Source: Phyto melanocephala
Lineage: Eukaryota; Arthropoda; Insecta; Diptera; Rhinophoridae
Reading direction: 5' to 3'
Length of the DNA: 64,000 nucleotides
Assembly: GCA_941918925.1 (NCBI GenBank)
Contig: OW799234.1
Coordinates: forward strand, 79,194,543-79,258,542
The position numbers were made by a program, and so were the translations under genes. The notes beneath the pieces are model-generated. The model saw nothing but the letters and a program-made list of their open reading frames with translations, ran no database searches and had not been told where the DNA came from. Positions 1-12,080 of the stretch are shown here, one piece after another (within the stretch, counting starts at the first letter, position 1; each line of letters opens with the position of its first letter).

Positions 1-696
1 TTTTAACTTGAAGATACAAAACAATAATGCTACAGTTACCCAAATTTAAATATCCTTTACTAAAGCTGGAGTTACATACCATGCGTTCTATCCGTTGTTC
101 CGTTTTATGCATCAGTCAAAAAGTAGAATCAGTGTAATTGTATGTGACAAGTTACACGGCAAAACGCATAGAATGCATAAACGTATCAACGCAGCAAAGT
201 AGGTTTACTTTCTACTTTTGTATCCGTCGCATAAAAGGTGAATAAATGTCAGCTGTTGTTGATAGCCATGGATGACAAATAATATTTTTTTGTCGATGTT
301 ATCGATAAATCTGATTGTGTGGTGGATTTATTTATTTCATTTTTTTGTATTAAAAAATGTTTTTAATAAAAGAAAAAGCATTCGAAATAAAGTTTACAAT
401 TACTTTTAAGAAGCACATACATAAAAACTAATTTTAAACACAATTTTTTCATTACCAAAATTTTTATTCTACTTATCGATAACTATTATGTGCTGAGTGC
501 CATCTCTGTTTATTATTAAAAGAAAACAAGTGCAATGGAGGAGATGCTTATTGATGCTTGTGTTATTTTTGAACTTTTTGTAGCACAAAATATCATGTAC
601 ATAAACTAAATGAATTCCATAAATGCCCTTAAATTGTCAATTTTACTTTCCATTTTGGCAAAATTGTTTTTAGTTAATAAAAATATAAACACAACA

Positions 697-2102
697 TAGG
701 GTTACCATATTTGAAAAGTGAAAAAAGTACATTGAGGGGGAAAAACAGTACATTTTGATTTTGATAACATAACTTTTACTTCAATATATCACATTTTTAT
801 TTAAAAAAAGTTAAGAAGAAACATAAAAACATGTAAAAACGTGGTCAAAACACTAATTAAACGTGCGTTTTTCGATTTTAATATTGATATTAGTTTGAAT
901 AAACGAATTACCAATGCGCTAAGATTTTTGACTATATTTCAGAACTATGCACTATATTTTCAAACTTTATTTTGAAAATGATCTAATGTATTTTAAAAGT
1001 TATTAATTATATTTCAAAAATAGTAAATAGAATTTCGAAATTGGTAATTGAATTTCAAAAACTACGAGTTGAATTTTGAAATTTTCTATAATATGTAAAT
1101 TCAATGGATTTGTTTCTTCAAATTACAATAATATTCCATTTATTCTTTTGGAATACTATTTATAACGTAAAAAATATCACAAGTTGTAATTGACTAATTA
1201 TCAATTCTTAAGTAGACTTAGAGCCATTATTACAACTTCCCGTTAGCTAAAGGCAGAATTTTGTTTGGCAGATAAATGGCTTTGCATTATAAACCCTTAA
1301 TTTATTATTTTTTTATTCATTAAATATTATTAAAATTAATAATAATAACAATAAAAAAATGGAAGATGTAATAATGCAAAGCTATTTATCGAACAGACAA
1401 AATCCTACCTTTAACTAAAGACAAGTTGTAATAATGGCACTTAATCTATCACGCATAGAAATTGTTATTGAACTTAAAATCAATATTTACCAATATTTAA
1501 GAAAATAATATTTAGGCTCAACAAAAAGAAAACATTTCTTGTTAAAGTTGACTATAATATTATTTTTAATAATTTTTTTGAAGTTTATTTTAAAGACAAT
1601 AACAATTTTTATGAACAATAAAGTAAAGTCTACTTTAAAATTGATAATTTGTCAATTAAAATTGATATTTTTAAGTTATATATAGTAATCCAAATGTACT
1701 AATTAAATATTGTTAAAAAAATTCTAAAAAAAATCAATTGAATTTTTAAAATGAATACATTTGATAATTTTTAAAATTCAATACATAATTATACAACACA
1801 AATAGAGGTGGTATAGTTATATAAAAGAAAATAATTTATGCTTACAAAAAAAGTTAATTCAAAAAGAAATTATAAATATTTATCCCTTTTTGTACACATT
1901 TAACAATAAAATTTTTTTCTATTTCATTCTTCAAAAAATTAAAAAATTCAATACATGTACATATATCCAAAAACAGTACAAAAACAGTACAAATATAAAA
2001 AAACAGTACTTTTTCGTAATGTTTTAGGTATTGTGAATATAACAGTAGACATTACAAAAAACAGTACATGTACTGTTTAAAACAGTACGAATGGCAACCC
2101 TA
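697..2102. mobile_element. hAT-like non-autonomous element inside the 64-2235 element
   Basis: The left end is TAGGGTTACCAT and the right end is ATGGCAACCCTA, an imperfect terminal inverted repeat. The 8-base sequence ACACAACA occurs exactly at 689-696 and 2103-2110, the TSD length typical of hAT. Subterminal ACAGTAC motifs are frequent on both sides (about 725-755 and 1970-2090). The interior is AT-rich and has no transposase ORF. It holds a smaller element at 1221-1440. The boundary call is strong because the ends and the TSD agree; the hAT label is inferred. Confidence 0.8.
1221..1440. mobile_element. Short foldback MITE, PIF/Harbinger-like (TTA TSD)
   Basis: About 70 bases at each end are inverted copies, starting G(A/T)GCCATTATTACAACTT. 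TTA is found at 1218-1220 and 1441-1443. The middle is an AT-rich spacer of roughly 80 bases. It lies within the hAT-like element 697-2102 and so is the innermost of three nested insertions. A sequence sharing CATTATTACAACTT occurs near 26350, inside another hAT-like element. Confidence 0.72.
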
Positions 2103-2238
2103 ACACAACAGCTGATTAAAACATAAGAGTTGATGCATAAAACGCATTGTGTGTAACTTGAGTTTAGAAACGTATAAAAAGGTGAAAAAGTATCAAACGC
2201 AACAACGCATGAACGGATGGTATGTAACTCCACCTTAA

Positions 2239-2939
2239 AAAACATGTAAAAATGTCTTAACTGAATGATTCATAGAAGCCATGTTTGTACATATCATTTT
2301 ATAGCATAATAATTAATGTTCGTGAAAAACTGATGTTTAAGAACGTTTGTATATAAAAACATATCGTCGTCTTAATATGCAAACCTGTTAAATTCACTTT
2401 TTAAGTCAGTTGAGATTTTGATGCCGCGTGATAGAGAAAGATACGCCCCGTCGACCAGCATGTAGTTTTTCTTCAATTTAAGTCGTAAAGTGTGTAAAAA
2501 GGTATATGAAAAACTGCTAAATCCAGTGTGTGTGTTTATTACTAAATCTTATATTAATACGATATTGTAGTTATGTATATTTACCAAGAATACTAAAAAA
2601 TTATATATATTTGGTTTTCCTCTCAAGCTACAAATATGATATACAAAAAGTTTTTTGTCTGTCCTGTAAAATTTGCTGAAAGAAAGTTAGCAGGTTTGCC
2701 CATTAAGCCGCCGATATATATCTTTTCAAAATATATCATAAATTTCTATGAAAACCATTTCATAAAAGAGCAATATAGAAAGTCCGTTTTACCATTTTCC
2801 TAGTAATTATTTTTTTTTATTTTCTAAATAATATGAACTAGCGACTTACAGACCAACCAAAACAAGAGCAGCAGGCGTTGAATAGTATTCCGCTAAGCGG
2901 TAACGCTGATGTGACAAGAGCAAAAGCGTCAGCGTTATG
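2239..2939. other. AT-rich spacer, no gene seen
   Basis: There is no ORF with recognisable similarity and no repeat ends that I could pair. The sequence around 2840-2940 is slightly more GC-rich and leads into the family B fragment. Confidence 0.5.
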
Positions 2940-3336
2940 TATGATTCTGAAATTTTTCAACCAATGCTTTTTGGTCAAAGGCTTTTTACTTACGCACACC
3001 TACACGCTTTACCTCTAATTCATATAATTTCTCTGTGAATAAAGATTTTGGAAAAAGAAAAAACTATATGGAAATATCTAAGTTGTATTTATTAGCAGAA
3101 ACTTTATTGACACGCTTACTTTAACGCCCACTTTCATTGAAAGACTAAATTTACGAAAACATTTTAATAACATATCTAAGTTATACAAAGAAAGTGATAC
3201 ATATTATAGTATAAAGTGATTATTTTATAACGATTACCTTTAATAACAAAATAGTAAATTCTGTGCCATAAAAGTACATCAAATGGTTGTGGGTATAAAA
3301 GATTGGGCATAGTTGAATATAGTGATCTTACTTGTT
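2940..3336 (+). repeat. Family B (INE-1-like) 3' fragment
   Basis: This matches the 3' half of family B in the forward orientation: the GGTCAAAGGC segment, the TAACGCCCACTTT module, and then the terminus with GGTTGTGGGTATAAAAGATT, a degenerate hairpin and CTTACTTGTT. The 5' half is missing. A family A copy starts 3 bases after its end, so the two repeats lie head to tail at a T-run. Confidence 0.7.
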
Positions 3337-3338
3337 TT

Positions 3339-4353
3339 TATATCATTCACCTGTGATGCACGAGGGTATATACAGCTTTGCCATTCCGTTTCTAATTTCT
3401 ACAATTTTCATTTCCAACCCCATAAAGTATATATTTTCTGAAAGCTTCTGAATAGAGGAGTCGATTAAGCCCTGACCGTCTGTCCGTGTGTTGGTTGAAA
3501 TCAACTTTTAGAAGCCACCACATGTTCCTTAGACCTGTGTGTGGTATCAATCTTTTGGAAATGTCCGGGAATGAATCGCTATGGAAATTCAGCAAAATCG
3601 CCCCATAACTTTCTGAGCTATGAGCAAATAAACGCGATTGCCTCTGTTTTTTTCCCATATTTTTACCATCAAAATTAAAATTTTTCAGCCATAGAATAAT
3701 TTATAGGTACCTTTGTTACTATTTATAGATATAATATGCTTAGGGAGCTATTCGTGAAAAATTTTAGATAAATCGGGCTTTAATCGGTAAAGTTATAGGC
3801 AAAAATTTTTTTTTGAAAAATATATATATTCCCAAAATTTACAAACGAAAATAAATTTTTTTCAGCTACTAAACAACCGAAAGCGTCAATATTGGTATCA
3901 TCTGGAAAGACTTGACTAGCGCAATATAAGCACTATAAAAAAAATTAAAACTCATGTTGGCCGGCACTACAAAATGCGGACAATAAATTTATAAATAGGT
4001 CAAATCTGGTATTTTTAAATGTAACTTCTAGAATCCCCTCAATATTGGTATCAAATAAAATGGCTTGACTAGTAGAATACAGCAAATTATTAAAAAATAA
4101 AAATCCAAGATGGCGTCTAAAACAAAATGGCGGATCAATTTTTTTTAACCTCATTAATATGGGATTTGACTAGTAGAATACAGTTAACTATGTAAAAATT
4201 CAAAATCAAGGATGGCCTCGGAAAAAATAAGGAAAAATGGTGTGTAACATGAAATATATGTAGGTTAAGCTACGATGTGGGATTTTACCTATGTACATGA
4301 TGGTGAAGGGTATTATCAGATTCGGCGTGGCCGAATATAGCACTTTTACTTCT
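3339..4353 (+). repeat. Family A1 hairpin-ended repeat, full length
   Basis: It starts TATATCATTCACCTGTG (a decayed form of TATACCCTTCACCTGTG) and ends with the GATTCGGCGTGGCCGAAT hairpin followed by TAGCACTTTTACTTCTT. Internal marks shared with the copies at 19217 and 40195 are the CCCCATAAAGTATATATTTT block, the GTCTGTCCGTGTGTTGGTTG block and two copies of an ATATTGGTATCA motif. It encodes nothing: the 88- and 69-codon antisense ORFs in it are not conserved among copies. Short hairpins at both ends, no TIR and T-rich flanks fit a Helentron-associated (INE-1/DINE-1-type) element; that class is inferred. Confidence 0.75.
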
Positions 4354-6229
4354 TCTTTCAAACACTATTATCAACTCTTGCATTAGTGTACTTACATATT
4401 TCTTCGCTATTGTACTTTATGCGACGAATTTACATAGCGTAATTTAAACAACGAAGTCGTCATGTTGTTATTACTAAACTTGTCTAAATAAACTTATTAA
4501 TTAATATTAAATTAATGCATACATTATATTAACACAGGGGAGTTGTCATATTTAGATATGCTTTTTCATATATAACAGTTGTATTAACTAACACATTTTA
4601 ATTCATTAAATAATTATATGTAACGCACAGCATAAATCCCTAAAGTTGAAGGGTCACTTTTAAAATAATTTTCGAATTAATTGAATTACAAAATATTCGA
4701 TCATGTTAAATGGTTAATGCCCCTAAAGTTATTACGGCGATACGATTCGCTAAGAGTACGATTTAATTCAAAACAGGAAACCTTAGATTTATTGTTGTAC
4801 ATTTTTTAGAGCGTGGTGTTTTTTCGTTTTTTTTTTCAACAATAAAAACCATACATTTTAGTCCTTTAAGGAATTTATTTTGTGGAAATTATTTATAGTA
4901 TAGCATTTTAAACAGTAAATGGTGTTTAAGTGTCGTAGTCTTAAATTTTTATGTGCCATTTAACATCTTAGAAAAAAATTCATGTTTACATGGGGCAACT
5001 CCTGACCTGCTTTATTAAAATATATGATTAAAAATAAATGATTACGTTAGCTTTCTCAACTTGAAGATCATACTAAGATTTTATATTTTCTCTATTACTA
5101 TGGTAGTTGTATGTATTTTTCTACTTTTAACAGAACAACTTATTTATGTCGAATTTTTGTATTATTCAATGAGCAACAAATTAAATTTGTTAAAGTAGAA
5201 AATTTTTGATTTTTTATGCCATACACGTATATGTAAAGCGATGTCTTACTTAATAGTTTAGAATAAAAACAAATCAGAATTGAGTGGATTACAAACCTAT
5301 GACGATTGTTCAATAAATTCTGAAACGCAATAAAAATAATTTAACAATTTGTGAGTCAAAGAAAATGAGAAACCTGGAGTGTTATTGAAACTCTGCAATT
5401 AGTATAAAATAAATCCAATCAAAATTTGAGATAAAAAATTTTTAATAAATTTTTCTTTAAATAAACTGCCAGATGCAACTGTTCTTAAAATAAAAATTTA
5501 AAAAAATAATGAGAATGAAAATTAAAAATTTACCAACAAAACAGTGTTATGATAGAAATATAAAGCAACGTGTGACTTTGTCAAAAGTCATTAATTACAC
5601 TGACTAGGGTAGCGATAAATCGAAAACAAACACAAAAACAAAGAATAATATAATATGACAAGCGGCAATTAAACAGATGAAAAAAAAAAACTGTATAAAA
5701 TGTCTGGTATTTTGTTTTCAAATTTTGTGGATGCATTCAGGTATAAAGAAGTGGGTCACAGAAAATATCAAAGAAAAGGTGCTTGAACAAAAAATCATAT
5801 CCTTTGTGGTTTTTATTTACATAATTTCTTAAAAGTTTTAAAAGACTTTGTAACTTCTCAACGAAAGTGTTAGGTTTTTCAAAAACTTTTTAACTCAAAT
5901 TCAGTTTAATTGAATAAGTTCGTGCATATAAAAGGATTGAAATTATTTTTTTTGTTGTAATTTATGCCACTTTTTTGATTAAAAAATTAAAAAAAAATAA
6001 TTTGTAAAATTCTAATGCAAAAGTTCTACATAGAAAAAATATATTTAAAATATCTCTCCAATTCTTTTGTAGTAAAATTATGTAACCCACTTGATCCCAG
6101 AAAACATTTCCAGCAGTAGCATAATTTTGTAAATAATATCAGAAATTAATTCTTTACCTTGTTATTTTACATGCAATTTGCCGTATCCTTCCCTGCATGT
6201 TCTATGATAAAGAATACTAAATATGATAG
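4354..6229. other. AT-rich spacer, no gene seen
   Basis: No coding similarity was seen on either strand. A weak inverted pair, AGGGGAGTTGTCAT near 4536 and GGGGCAACTCCTG near 4991, might mark an old MITE, but no TSD supports it. Confidence 0.45.
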
Positions 6230-6560
6230 TCCATGGTATCAATTTTCATTTTGTGAAAGTATTAAATGAAAATTTTTGGAACTACTCTGATACTGATGGG
6301 TTTTAGAAACGAAATCATCCGACTTTTGCTTAGGGCGCCACTTTCGGTTATAAGTTTTTTATAGTTTACTGTATTCCACTGATCAAGCCGTTTCAGTTAA
6401 TTCCAATATTAAAGGGATTAAAGCCGTAATTATTATATCACCCCGTTATATCTGCATTTCATTTCGGATGCCAGCTTGGACTTTTACTTCTTCATAGCTA
6501 ACTCGTATTCTACTGGTAAATTCTTTTCTTTCACACCAATGTTAAAGGGGGTTTAATGGG
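6230..6560 (-). repeat. Degenerate family A1 internal fragment
   Basis: Read on the minus strand, this retains the A1 segments around the paired ATATTGGTATCA-type motifs and the tract seen near 4060-4200, with many substitutions. Neither end is present. It directly precedes the A2 copy that starts at 6570. Confidence 0.45.
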
Positions 6561-6569
6561 GTACATTTT

Positions 6570-7326
6570 TATACCCTTCACACAGTGAAAAAGGGTATAT
6601 ATAGGTTTGTCATTCCGTGTGAAATTTCTACAATTTTCATTTCCAACCCCATAAAGTATATATTTTCTGAAAGCCTATGAATAGGGGAGTCGATTAAGCC
6701 CTGTCAGTCTGTCAGTCTGTCCGTCTGTCCGTCTCACCGTCTGTCCGTGTGTATGTTGAAATCAACTTTTTGAAGCCCCCCGACATAGGTTGGACCCGGG
6801 TAAGGTATTAAAATATCAGAAATATTCGGGAGTAGATCGGTATTGTAAATCAGAAACATCGGTATACAAACAACTGAGGTATGAGCAAAAACCCACGACC
6901 ACCTCGATTTTTTTTTTCACAAAAACAACATTACAACAACAACATACATACATACAAACGTGTATACTGGTTAGAGAAAACGTGGCATTGAATCCCAGCT
7001 GAGCAAAAAAAAAATTTTTTTATTTTTTTAAAAAAATTTTTTTAATTTTTTTTTTATTTTTTTTTTATTTTTTATTTAATATATTATTTATATTTTTATT
7101 ATTATTCTTTTTTAAATTTTTTTTATTTTTTTTTTAATTTTTTTTTATTATTTTTTTTTATAACATACATACGTGAATTTATAATTTTACAATGGGATGT
7201 TTTTATATATGTATGTACGTATTTCATATGGGATGAATGGTGACACAAACTACTGTTATTGCATGACTACACGTTGTGAAGGGTTTATAAGATTCGGCAC
7301 GGCCGAATATAGCGCTCTTACTTGTT
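6570..7326 (+). repeat. Family A2 hairpin-ended repeat, full length
   Basis: The 5' end is TATACCCTTCACACAGTG, forming a hairpin with AAGGGTATATA. The 3' end is the perfect GATTCGGCACGGCCGAAT hairpin followed by TAGCGCTCTTACTTGTT. The distinctive part of A2 is a tract around 6955-7000 containing GAATCCCAGCTGAGC, resembling a tRNA T-arm, followed by about 170 bases of almost pure A/T. The 70-codon ORF at 6790-7002 lies wholly inside the repeat and is not a gene. The reverse-oriented copy at 42734-43507 has the same structure. Confidence 0.8.
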
Positions 7327-7849
7327 AATTATTAGAATTGGCTCACATATAAATTTATTGTACGCCATTTTGTATTGGCGGGCATCATCAATTTTAAATC
7401 TTTATTAGTGTATTATACATTGTTGGTTAAGCCTTATTTCCTAATGCCCGTTTTGCTCTCTCCTAGTTACTGCCAAAGGCTGAAACAAACTATTTACGTT
7501 TGTAAATGTTAGAAAAAGCATCGAAATAGTTGGTTTTGTGTGCTTGTATCACATTTAGATTATAATTGATTTGTCAGTTTTATTTGGCATAAATATATGA
7601 GATGTCGGCTCATGATGTTATTTTTGGTGTGATATTTAGTGTCTTTAATAACTTGATATATTTAAACAAAATAAATAGTTTTGACTTTAACTTGGCCAGT
7701 TACTGACCAATTTGTCCAACATTTTTCATAAACAGTTCTAAAGTTGCATCTACCAGTAGTAGTTATGATTAAAATATGGCCGCAAAAATAATACTTATAT
7801 TTCTTTATTTACATCTCAGAAAGTTGTTAGGCTATTTTTCTGGATTAAA
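7327..7849. other. AT-rich spacer, no gene seen
   Basis: No ORF, repeat end or RNA gene could be supported here. Confidence 0.45.
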
Positions 7850-8070
7850 ATAGCAGTTGATTTCCGGATACTTCCAAAGACCTGAAACCACAAACGGATC
7901 TGTTTAACGTATGGAGGCTTATAAAACTTTTAAACGACACATGGACAGATGGACATAGGACATTGCTCAATCGGCTTCTTGACTATGGGGTTAAAAATTA
8001 ATATTCTAGAAATTAAAAATGGAATGTCGAAACATTATACATCCCTGGAACCACAGGTGAATAGCATACG
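7850..8070 (-). repeat. Degenerate family A 5' fragment
   Basis: On the minus strand this retains the decayed 5' part of family A: the segment after the 5' hairpin, the CCCATAGTC block and the short tract of CCATNTGTCC motifs. The 3' half is absent. Confidence 0.45.
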
Positions 8071-8299
8071 TAATTAAAATTCAAATGTTAAAAGATATTG
8101 CAATAAATATTACAATTAAAGGCATAAGTATACAAGTAACAAACTGATACAAAAATAATTTATTTAAGAGATGTACAATATATGTTCTATACATTTTATT
8201 TGTAGTCATAACATTCTTTATTAATTATTGCATTATACTTTTATCATATATAATTCATATAATTCTATTAAACTACTATAAAGATTTAAAGGTCTAAGG

Positions 8300-9110
8300 T
8301 CTCCACAAAAATCGATGTCGGAATTTCACTTCTCTGGATCCCACAAAACTATTCCTCTTTCCAAGTATTGAGATAGCCCATATAAATATAAGCTGGATTA
8401 TACGAAATTAACCCAAGCCGCTCGTTGCATAAAGTTGGAAGATATCTAAACTTTTGGTCAAAAATCTGACATATGGAGCCATAACTGAACGATTAATAAT
8501 AAAAACACACTTAGTTTTTCTAAAAACGTGACTTGATACCACAAAGTGCCTCTCTGATATTAAAAATATTCTTAGTGTAATGCGGGACGACTAAGACATA
8601 TCATAATGAAGTTGATGAGTAGATTACAAAACTAAAGCGGATATAGAAAGTTATTTTTTCAGGAGCTCCACTACGGGGGTTGGAATATGTTAAAATACTC
8701 CTTTAGTATTAAATATAGTCTAAGTGTTATACGGGCTATTTCGGACATACCCGATTGGGGTTGTGACATATTGAGTGAAAGCTTTTGATAAGTAGATTAC
8801 AGAACTGAAGCGGGTTTATAAACTTCTTTATCGGGAGCGGCGATAGAGTGGGTGGAGTATATATTCACATTTTCAATACTAGAGGGGCATGTTGACATAT
8901 TGTACCCTCTGTAGCTCCGCTTCTGTGAAAGAACTTAATATACCCAATTTACTTACCAAGGGCCTTCACTCGATATGTCACAACTCCATTCAGGTATGTT
9001 CAAAATGATCCGTATAGCACTTAGAATATTTTAAATACTAGAGGGACATTTTTGACCACAAAAACATGACCTATTCGGCTATCTCAATATCTGGTGTCCA
9101 AACGAACAAG
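8300..9110. repeat. Foldback-type repeat with three related internal units
   Basis: An arm at 8696-8781 is found inverted at 8964-9046 with roughly 80% identity by eye; both hold TTGTGACATAT(T/C)GAGTGAA. A further direct copy of part of the arm lies at about 8540-8660. The outermost part is also inverted (TTGAGATAGCC near 8370 and its complement near 9080). No TSD was found and there is no ORF. It could be a foldback element or a decayed repeat whose arms were copied locally. Confidence 0.55.
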
Positions 9111-10148
9111 ATTTCGATATATTTTTGTTCATATATGAGATCCGGTTACTCTTACAATATTTATACATACAATAACTGAGAAAAATTTTGCACACGATTT
9201 TCTTTTTATTTTAATGGTGTTGAACATAATTAATACAAAACAACACTTTTTACAATTTTTGTCTGTCTTTTATAATTCTGTTTGCATTTATGTATCAATA
9301 TCACTTCGTCTATCTATTCGTAGACCCGCACAAAATCATTAGTTTGTTTCTAATTTATTCTAGAGGAAATAATAAGTAGAAATAAATTATTCTTGTTTAA
9401 TTTATTGTTCGGTAAATTTTTCTTTAATTAAATTATTTGTATCGTGTGTTCTGTGGCATTTGACTTTTGTCTTGTTGAGCCAAATTGTTTATAACATTAA
9501 TGTCTTCTAATTGAGGAAACAAGGAAGATTAAAAGGATAATACAGCCTAAGTTATTTATAAGTTATTACTTAACCGAACAACCACTAAGAATTGTTATAT
9601 CCTCTGTCGCAGGAAAAACTGTTCTTGTAATGCTCACAAAAAAAAAAAAAAACAAAATAAAAACCCTAATAAATAATTGGTATTTTCTTGCTGCCGACCT
9701 AAGTGATGAAGTAAGTATGTGAATTTGTTTCATTATCTTGTTTCTTATTTGCGAAAAGTAACAGGTAGATATAGTAACTGGTTTGATGGCTTTTCGAGCA
9801 AATTTAACAATTAATTTATATCTAAATGTGAATTTAACAATGTGTATTGGTTTCATATTCTTGGTTAGTTTTGCGAAATGTGTAAATGTATGTACCACGT
9901 ATGTGTAATCAAATTTATTTGTAAAAAACCGCATTATAAACACATCTACACAAATCAAAAACAATTCATATTAGTGTAAATATGCAGCAAAAAAGAAAAA
10001 CAGGCCATTTAATATTTAGGTATTTATCTAACTGCCACCACCTTATGAATGGTGGTGTAGCTACTTTTAGTACATCGTAATATTTTTAAAGTAAAATTAT
10101 GAAAAACACCGTTGTTGGTAAGTTTTTACCAAAATCCTTAACTAGTGT
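9111..10148. other. AT-rich spacer with an unsupported 132-codon ORF
   Basis: The minus-strand ORF at 9566-9964 (132 codons) has no motif I recognise. It is rich in Phe, Ile, Thr and Lys, as expected of chance translation of AT-rich DNA, and has no supporting splice sites or neighbours. I do not call it a gene. Confidence 0.4.
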
Positions 10149-10150
10149 TA

Positions 10151-11355
10151 CACAGAAAAAAATAAATATGAATTTCAATTACGAAATTAATACTATTAAT
10201 TAAAAAAATGTTTAATTTTGCTCCAATCATCAAAATGATACTATTAATTAAATAAAAATTAATAGTTGTAATTGAAAAAATATTGCGAAAAATATCAATT
10301 AAAACAGTATTAAAATATTAATTAAAATTTTCCTAATTTTTAAAAATTATTTTAATTAATTGAATCATGCTTATAATTGAAATTCGCGATTTATATAAAT
10401 AAAGAATTTATTGTATTAGTAATTTATATTATTAAAACTATTTTTAATAAAATTACCCAAAAAGAAAAAATTAATTTTTTTAATACTTTTTCTTAACATA
10501 AATTTTAATTCCATTTCATTACTTATATACTAATAATTTAATATAAGATGTAGGGTTCCACAAGTACACATAAATACTATGCCATGTCAAGCGCCGCATT
10601 GGTTTAAAATTCATTCGTGGATTGTAGCGTATTTCCATAGACCTACGACATTAAAAACTCCCACGAGAGAAATTTTAGCCAAATCAAATCACACGTATTT
10701 GATTAACAATTCTCCGTCATCTGTGGAATAGATAATTGAACAATTATTTAAATTGTTTATACAGAACTTTCACTTTAACGTTCACTATATAACATGTAAT
10801 AGGTAAGTTTCGTCCACGTTTACAGCGTTCGATTGGTTGAAATTCGAAAAAATAATTGGTAGCAACAATAACCTAGACATAATGGAATATTTACTGGTAA
10901 AAAAGCTTGATCAGAGTTAAGACTACTACTGACTTACCTATTAAAATTAGAATCTTGAGCAATATACCAGAATACAAGAAATATTGGCTTTGGACACATC
11001 TAGAATGAAACTGAAACAATTTATTATATTCAAAACAAGATATGTATATTTATTATATGTTTGCACCTACCCACCTACCAGAACTATCTCTTGTAGATTG
11101 TCCACTATTTTTTATTATTCTGTTCCTTGGATACATTATTTTATATTAAATTTATCCTTCGAAAGCAAATTTTAAAAAAATGTCATTTAAAATAATTTTT
11201 TTTATTTTTCAACTGACAGAAATCTCTATGTTTTTTGAAAACATTTTATATCAATTAAAATAAATTAATTAAATTAAATAAAATTTTAATTAGAATTTAA
11301 AAACAAGTCAAAAATTCAATTAATTAAAAAAATTTAAGGAATATTTTTTTCTGTG
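10151..11355. mobile_element. MITE-like element with CACAGAAAAAAATA ends and TA TSD
   Basis: The left end CACAGAAAAAAATA is found inverted at the right end, and TA flanks both sides (10149-10150 and 11356-11357). The subterminal tracts are rich in AATTAATT on both sides. The interior, about 10550-11180, is more complex and less AT-rich, but no transposase is readable; the 63-codon ORF at 10984-11175 looks like chance. The end sequence and TA TSD resemble the elements at 17625-18276 and 54226-54943. The superfamily is unresolved, perhaps Tc1/mariner-derived. Confidence 0.62.
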
Positions 11356-11479
11356 TAAGAACCAGATTTTTCCATATCAGATCCATTTAAAACGTTTAAA
11401 AAACTTGGTAATTAATATAAAGCAATGAATCCATATCATAATGTACAGTTCGTTAATTGGTCTGCTAATGAAAGCGTTC

Positions 11480-12080
11480 AAATATCGGGTGTTCTTTATG
11501 GAGGTATACAATTTTAAGTTAGCAATACTTTTTCGTCAGCTGTCAAGTGATTTATATTTCGGTTAGTTTGACATTTTCATATGAATATACTGACGCATAA
11601 ATATCAAGGCGCAAATTCTTCATTCTGGTTAAAAAGTTACTATGAATGGTGACCACTATTGAGCCTCCATTACTGACTTTTACGTTAATAAATTAAACAA
11701 ACATAGCGTAAGTAGCTGTGGTTTTAACAAGACGCAGAAACATGTTACAGAATATGTGCCGCATTTGGGTTTATAAAGGAACGTTTGATAACCGCATAAC
11801 ACCACGTTGCGCACGTCAACGTTGTGCGATTTAACGCCGATAGGCTATTTACTTTGGAGATATGTGAAGTTGCTATTCTACGTCAATAAGCTGAAAATGA
11901 TAGTCCAATTGGACGGGAAGATTTGCCGTATTAATACTGATATAGGGCCACAAATTTGTGAAAAGTCGTCAAAAATTGCACCTCCAGATTAGACTCCCAA
12001 GCTAGCCTTGGCGGTCATATTAAAGAAGTCATATTTAAATTATAATGCCAAAACGATTATAGGGATCTTAAGAAAAGTAC
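11480..12080 (+). pseudogene. mariner-like transposase C-terminal remnant
   Basis: Codons from about 11807 to 11990 keep the mariner C-terminal pattern: CDLTPIGYLLWRYVK, then a YVNK.K segment, then INTDIGPQ. In active relatives the motif is CDLTPLDYFLWGYVK, where the last Asp is the third catalytic residue; here it is Gly, so the enzyme is dead. Upstream, frameshifted pieces such as CRIW and FDNRI can be read. TATCGGGTG near 11482 resembles a mariner end, but the matching right end was not found. Confidence 0.6.

Larger units (their letters stand above)
64..2235. mobile_element. PIF/Harbinger-like non-autonomous element split by a nested hAT-like element
   Basis: The two ends form terminal inverted repeats: AG(C/G)TGGAGTTACATACCAT reads inward from position 64 and, on the other strand, from 2235. 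The similarity continues for about 40 bases with repeated GCGTT/CCGTT motifs. A TAA trinucleotide lies at 61-63 and again at 2236-2238, matching the TWA target duplication known for PIF/Harbinger. Removing the nested 697-2102 element and one of its 8-base duplications leaves about 760 bp with no usable ORF, so it was a non-autonomous copy. The superfamily rests on TSD length and TIR form only; no transposase is left. Confidence 0.72.

Noticed and set aside
4536..5003. Possible MITE with AGGGGAGTTG and CAACTCCT ends
   Set aside because: Similarity is limited to about 15 bases, no TSD fits, and the inner parts do not match.
7000..7170. Poly-A/T run as a LINE or SINE tail
   Set aside because: Its position inside A2 is the same in all copies, so it is not an independent insertion tail, although an old SINE capture remains possible.
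9566..9964. 132-codon minus-strand ORF
   Set aside because: No motif, no splice context and a composition expected from AT-rich DNA.
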